Part shown: piece after piece, positions 31,751 to 35,657 of the stretch | Layout: every line of letters begins with the position of its first letter | Position numbering within the stretch: the first letter of the stretch is position 1 | Origin: Chara braunii | Taxonomy: Eukaryota > Streptophyta > Charophyceae > Charales > Characeae | Assembly: GCA_003427395.1 (NCBI GenBank) | Contig: BFEA01000576.1 | Location: 898,485 to 934,141, forward strand | Reading direction: 5' to 3' | Length of the DNA: 35,657 nt | The notes under the pieces: model-generated | The model's input: only the letters and a program-made list of their open reading frames with translations | Told to the model about the DNA's origin: nothing | Database searches by the model: none | Program-made: the position numbers and the translations under genes

Positions 31751-31882
31751 GTTGTGAGCAGACCAGGAGCAACAGTGAAACATATCTCTGGATACCATGT
31801 GCTTAATAACAACACGGTCAACTTCATTTCAGCACTCCTGACGGCTTTGGGAGTGGCTGCTGTTTCATTGGCAGTATTCTAG
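31751..31882 (+). CDS. DUF92/TMEM19-family membrane protein, terminal exon
   Basis: Forty-three codons plus a TAG stop, phase 0 after TGATTTTCCCAG. The text VVSRPGATVKHISGYHVLNN then NTVNFISALLTALGVAAVSL forms the C-terminal block of the family: a P-G-x-T-V-K-x-I-S-G motif, an asparagine-rich NN-x-VN motif, and a final membrane segment ending four residues before the terminus. The usual ILDNN aspartate reads as asparagine here (VLNNN). Joined to the previous exon, RRK|VVSRPG fits the plant-type junction without a gap. No AATAAA is evident in the next 300 bp. This short exon, behind an 8.7-kb intron and an AAT array, would be missed by many gene finders. Confidence 0.92.
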   Translation, partial: VVSRPGATVKHISGYHVLNNNTVNFISALLTALGVAAVSLAVF

Positions 31883-31955
31883 TCTGCTAGTCCGTTTTAC
31901 ATGCGCGTGATCCGCCACGAATGGGGTCCGGAATGGGTCGGTTATGAGGTAACTG

Positions 31956-32325
31956 GGAGACGCATCTTTTTGCCTATACACCCATGATTTCCCCTTCCTG
32001 TGTGTCCCTACCTGGTGACCTTCCTGCTTGCCTACCTGCTCCCTGCCTATATGTCTTGTCACCTAGTTGTGTGCTTATCTATTTGCCTGCTTGATTAACT
32101 CTTTGCCTGCCTGGTCGACTATCGGCCTGCCTGGCTGACTATTTCATAGGAACACCTCTTTTGCCCCTACCCATGATTTCCCCTGCCTGTTTCTTCCTAC
32201 TTGCTGTGCCTGCCTATAATACCCTCCGTTGCTTAGTTGCGTGCTTTTACCTATTTGCCAGTGTGATTGACTATTTCGCTGCTTGATTGACTATTTCGCT
32301 GTTTGATTGACTATTTGCCTCCTCG
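31956..32325. repeat. Two degenerate 190-bp units plus 20-bp repeats
   Basis: The segment with CCCATGATTTCCCCTKCCTG, a pyrimidine-rich TGCCTAC region and TTGCCTG...GATTRACT at about 31956 is repeated at about 32147. At 32265-32320, GATTGACTATTTCGCTGYTT occurs as a 20-bp unit three times. Probably 3' flank of the DUF92 gene. Confidence 0.7.
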
Positions 32326-32724
32326 CTTGCCGATGATGGCAGCGATGAGAGTGGTCTTTCACCGTGGAGGTGAGCTCCGCAAAGCATGTCCAGAGGAGGA
32401 GGAAGGGAGAAGGAAAGAAATAAAAGAAAAGGGACTCTTGATGTGTGCCACAGGGAACGTGGTATTGCATTTGCCGACTGATCGAGGAGGAGGAGGAGGA
32501 TTGGAGGAAAAGATGGAAGGTGGTTTAAAATTTAAAATGATTCATAGAGGACCATGTGGAAGTGAGACTCCTGCGGGAGGATGAGGAGCATTTTGAAATG
32601 GGCAGGGAGAATAAGAGGAGGCGGAGGAGAAGGAGAAAAGTAGGCGGAGGATCACACGGGGCGACATTGGAGAAGGGACTCCCCAGTTTCGAACTCCTTT
32701 TCATTCTCTTTTCTGAGAGAGCAG
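32326..32724. other. Purine-rich non-coding
   Basis: GGAGGA- and AGGAGAA-rich sequence, with no supported gene. A minus-strand 200-codon frame (32652-33254) spans this and the next feature without recognisable domain. Confidence 0.4.
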
Positions 32725-33476
32725 ACCGGCTGTAAAGTGGGGGTTATTCGCCGATCAGCTGGTGAGCAGGTCAGAGCTGATTGGCCAGAGGTCTGCCAAC
32801 TGCTGATGCGACTGCTGCTGACTGTTGCTTCATTTCTGATTTTGCACGATACAGCCACAGGGGGAAAGGTAGGGGGGAAGGTAGGGGGGAAGCTAGGGGG
32901 GAAGGTACGCTTGATTGCCATCCATAAAGGTTGGCTTGGCATCTGAACTGTGCATTCTTCAAATGTGAAACCTTCGTCGTACTTCCTGATTCTAAGAGTG
33001 CTTTGTGACTGGATCATGCTGTTTGCAGGACGCGTTTTGGACCTCGGATGATGGCCGGTTCCTGGTACTTGTGGAAATCCCTGTGCTCCTGAATGCTTTT
33101 GGTCTTCAAGGCAGTTCTGTGGGATCGAACCCGATCGGTCATCGTTTTCTAATCTATTATACGTGAGTTGCATTCTTCGATTTGGCGTACATTTTTTTTT
33201 CGAACGAGAGTGGAAGTTCTGGCGAATGCAGTGTCTGGTCCAGATGCTGCCCATCCCATGGCCAGGAACACAGTGAGAAAATGTTGTCCAGGAGTTTGAC
33301 AGAATTGTGAGACAGAATTTTTTTTATCTGAGCGATAGTGTGATTGATGGCCTTGGATGCAGTTTTCTGCCGTCAGGGCCCGTGGCATCTTTTTCTGTTA
33401 TGTTATCGGAATTTGAGCTCAACTTCGATGTGGAAATTGTCGGTGCAGTTTTCTTCTCCGTTCTGGCAGCAGTCTC
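32725..33476 (+). CDS. Possible second gene: three exon-like segments
   Basis: Three + segments have splice-like borders and compatible phases. The first is 32725-32868 (48 codons, ending HDTATGGK before GTAGGG). The second is 33029-33162 (after TTTGCAG, DAFWTSDDGRFLVLVEIPVL, ending before GTGAGT with two bases over). The third is 33363 to about 33476 (after GGATGCAG, taking one base, then FLPSGPVASFSVMLSEFELN and EIVGAVFFSVLAAVS before GTACGT). The phases match at both junctions, which by chance would happen about one time in nine. The peptides look protein-like and partly hydrophobic, but I recognise no family, and starts and ends are unknown. They could also be chance frames. Confidence 0.25.
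32869..32904. repeat. 12-bp minisatellite, three copies
   Basis: GTAGGGGGGAAG at 32869 and 32881, and CTAGGGGGGAAG at 32893. The first copy coincides with the candidate splice donor, so two potential GT donors lie 12 bp apart. Confidence 0.95.
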
Positions 33477-33795
33477 GTACGTCCAAATGTACTTTGAGAA
33501 AGAGATTTGTTATCTATGTGTCGTCATGAACACCCAAATGCGGTCGCTGATGACGTCTTGTGCATCCTTGACACATTGCTTGCCTGCCTCAATGCGACTG
33601 ACGAGCTCGCGGTGAATGCTAATCGCGACATCAATGCAAGCGGGCATCAGTGCCCTGTCAAAGAGCATTGCCCAGAGTGAGTTAGATCGAATGGAACGAA
33701 TTGGCGAGACGAGTTTAGTTTGTCTTTCGTCGAATACATTGAAGCTTAACAAATGGAAACGGCACACTGCTGGTATCCCTGTGCAGTTGCTTAAC
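33477..33795. other. No firm gene
   Basis: A minus-strand frame (33510-33797) includes DVAISIHRELVSRIEAGKQC, which has protein-like composition, but no family or splice context is recognised. Confidence 0.3.
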
Positions 33796-34040
33796 AAGGA
33801 GAGTGATCTTGCTGGATTAAGCCACCAGTACTTGGCCCATATATCGGCCGCGGGCCTTAGCGTTAACGCTACACGAAGTTCGCGCTTTGGGCAACCGGAC
33901 CTGGAAGGCTGGCGCCGCCAGCCTCTCCGAAAACCAAAATCGAATGGGCGTTTCGGCGGGAAACGGCGCGCAGGGCACTTCCAGGCTTGGCTGCGATAGC
34001 CGGGCCAAGTACTGGTGGTTTAAGGAGAGTGATCTTGCTG
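33796..34040. mobile_element. Foldback element with 19-bp direct flanks
   Basis: AAGGAGAGTGATCTTGCTG occurs exactly at 33796-33814 and 34022-34040. Just inside are inverted ends: AAGCCACCAGTACTTGGCCC at 33819 and its near-perfect inverse ending at 34021. The 207-bp body is G+C-rich with an internal GGCTGGCGCCGCCAGCC palindrome. A 19-bp target duplication is unusual for a DNA transposon and more usual for target-primed retroposition, yet the inverted ends argue for a DNA element. Confidence 0.75.
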
Positions 34041-34110
34041 TGATTGTGCACAAACGTGAGCTGCAATGCACTGGGGCTCCTAATTAAACCCGCCGCACCA
34101 CTGCCTAGCC

Positions 34111-34213
34111 TACCATCTTCTCCTGAGTAGAACGCCCAGTCACTATCGCTGCATGGCGACTGGAAGTTGCCCCCTGCATAATGACTGGGTGTTTTATTCA
34201 GGTGAAGAAGGTG
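34111..34213. mobile_element. TA-flanked foldback MITE, copy 8 (99 bp)
   Basis: TA (34111-34112), left end CCATCTTCTCCTGAGTAGAA; right end TTTTATTCAGGTGAAGAAGG followed by TG (34212-34213). The core CAGTCACTATCGCTGCATGG and GGAAGTTGCCC align with copies 5 and 7. Confidence 0.75.
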
Positions 34214-34348
34214 GTGATCGGACGCGTACCAAAAAGACCTGGGAGAGGTGGAGTGAGGAGGCGGCTTGGATGGGACCAAAAACTGAAACAGAGGTGTCAC
34301 AAACAAGTCCTCTTTGGGGTTCATGGGGCATCCACTGTTTTGAAAATT

Positions 34349-34685
34349 TGACTCCGTCACTTCACATCACCAGTTTGACTCCTGACCAGCGAAAAATTGT
34401 GTACGGCTTTAAAAATTGACTCCGTCACTTCGCATGACCAGTTTGGCACATGCCCGGTGATAAATTATGTATGGATACTATGGATAAAAATTATCTATGG
34501 CTTGAAAAAATTATGTATGGATAAAAATTATGTATGGCTTGAAAAATCGACTCCGTCACTTCGCAGGACCAGTTTGGCACATGAGAGGCCAAAAATTATG
34601 TATGGATAATGGCTTGAAAAATCGACTCTGTCACTTTGCAGGACCAGTCCGGCACCGCACCAGCCAACAAATATGTATGGCTTGG
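34349..34685. repeat. Four-unit tandem array, 65-130 bp
   Basis: Units starting TTGACTCCGTCACTTCRCAT or TCGACTCYGTCACTTYGCAG at about 34349, 34418, 34548 and 34621 each run through GACCAGTTTGGCAC to AAATTATGTATGGATA. The second unit is longer because the AAAATTATGTATGG segment was further duplicated. Confidence 0.85.
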
Positions 34686-35460
34686 TAGTCGGAGGTAGTG
34701 GTGGTTGGAGTTCCGTTAAACAGAGTGTTGTCGTTGTGGTCATCGATGATTCACGAGTTCGGGGGATGCATGACGTAACATGGGGTCTAGGCTGTGTAGC
34801 TGTTGACGGCTCCGCAGATGGTGATTGTGAATGGAGTATGGAGGGAGGTTACAGGGCAACGAGGAAGCAGGACGATGCAGTCCAGGAGAAAATGTGGAAA
34901 ATGGATGGCGAAAACGATGGAATGGCGGTCCCCACGACGGAGTTTTGGAGATGAACAGACGATAACAAACCAGCGTGAAAAGTCCATGAAGTCGGTATGC
35001 AATGCAAACTTCGCAAATGGCAAGGAAAAGAACAAAAAGGAAAAAAAAAACAGGGGATGTTTGTTTGGAAAGTCTCGTTTCTCAGTGAAGTTGTTTGGGC
35101 AAATGGCCCAGACAAGTGTGTCTCAAGGTGGTCCTTGGTCACTCCCAGAAAGAGTATCCGTCTACGGAATTATGACGAGTTTCGCGTGTTGATCGAGGCA
35201 TTGTGACACCTTCAGGGGGGAGCCTGTTGAGATCGCGGGTCAGTTGGGAACGAATGCAGCTCGATCCGGCTTTTGACAGTTGTCGTTTTCGGCACATTTA
35301 GACTCTGGCTGGGATTTGTTTGGTGTGTCAGGCGAATCCCTACGTCCTGAGATGGCCTCCGGATACCTCAGCATGTTCACCTGTGGTTTCGGGGGAAGCT
35401 CGGGGGAGTTGTGGATTGACGGAAGCTTGTGAGGGCGGATGTTCATGCAGCAGCAGCTCA
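34686..35460. other. No recognised gene
   Basis: Frames up to 129 codons overlap on both strands without motifs. Confidence 0.35.
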
Positions 35461-35464
35461 CCTT

Positions 35465-35580
35465 GTAGGCTTGGCCGTAGCCAGGATGTTCAATGTCCAG
35501 TCTGCTCCATTTTGTAAGATGCCTTCATGCAGCTCGCCGTCAGGGCGTGGTTGTGGCTGGGATGTTCAATGTCCATCTCA
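35465..35580. repeat. About 76-bp direct repeat
   Basis: GGATGTTCAATGTCCAGTCT (about 35482) and GGATGTTCAATGTCCATCTC (about 35558), each preceded by a GGCxGTGG-like context. Confidence 0.6.
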
Positions 35581-35603
35581 TAGGCTATGGTTGGGATTGT
35601 CAG

Positions 35604-35613
35604 TTTTTTTTTT

Positions 35614-35657
<44 letters not shown>
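35604..35657. repeat. T20-G34 homopolymer end
   Basis: Twenty T then 34 G at the window edge. Read on the other strand this is a C-run followed by an A-run, the same arrangement as C17-A54 at 1847-1917. Confidence 0.9.

Noticed and set aside
32652-33254. Longest stop-free frame in the window (200 codons, minus strand)
   Set aside because: It crosses a minisatellite, has no recognisable domain and overlaps more protein-like + segments. Length alone is weak evidence.

Overview
This window looks like a non-coding-rich stretch of a large eukaryotic nuclear genome. It has spliceosomal introns, U6 snRNA-derived sequences, many microsatellites and homopolymers, MITE-like foldback elements, tRNA-derived repeats, retroelement relics and a 207-base assembly gap. 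The only confidently coding locus encodes a DUF92/TMEM19-family membrane protein whose sequence is closest, from memory, to the plant PGR/VTE6 group. With the long introns, this suggests a streptophyte with a repeat-rich genome, for example a charophyte alga such as Chara. The organism assignment is inference.

Layout. 1-10 kb: no recognisable gene; tandem repeats, an A54/T48 homopolymer palindrome, small TA-flanked foldback elements, a retroposed U6 copy with a 16-bp target-site duplication (4597-4717), and the first copy of a long dispersed repeat (about 5980-6660). 10.4-14 kb: a decayed retroelement on the + strand. It carries a reverse transcriptase relic of the Penelope-like type with several in-frame stops, followed about 2 kb downstream by a relic RING-finger ORF. 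14-20.7 kb: repeats, a 187-bp tandem duplication, the gap, tRNA-like repeats, the second copy of the long dispersed repeat (about 19305-19915) and a 70-base poly-C tract.

20.77-31.88 kb: the 3' part of the DUF92 gene, + strand. Three phase-0 exons (20773-20988, 22827-23078, 31751-31882) encode 199 C-terminal residues ending in a TAG stop. Intron lengths are 1838 bp and 8672 bp. The 5' exons were not found and may lie upstream of the window or in the gap. The introns hold a second, diverged U6 pseudogene, three MITE copies, a 53-bp-arm foldback, tRNA-derived repeats and extensive minisatellites.

31.9-35.7 kb: repeats, plus a weak candidate for another + strand gene (three phase-compatible exon-like segments, 32725-33476) and a 19-bp-flanked foldback element at 33796-34040. 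The window ends in T20-G34.

The most notable system-level observation is a family of at least eight TA-flanked foldback elements sharing the terminal motif CCNTCTTCNCCYGAA. They range from a 62-bp near-perfect hairpin to a 544-bp element, and three lie in the introns of the one clear gene.
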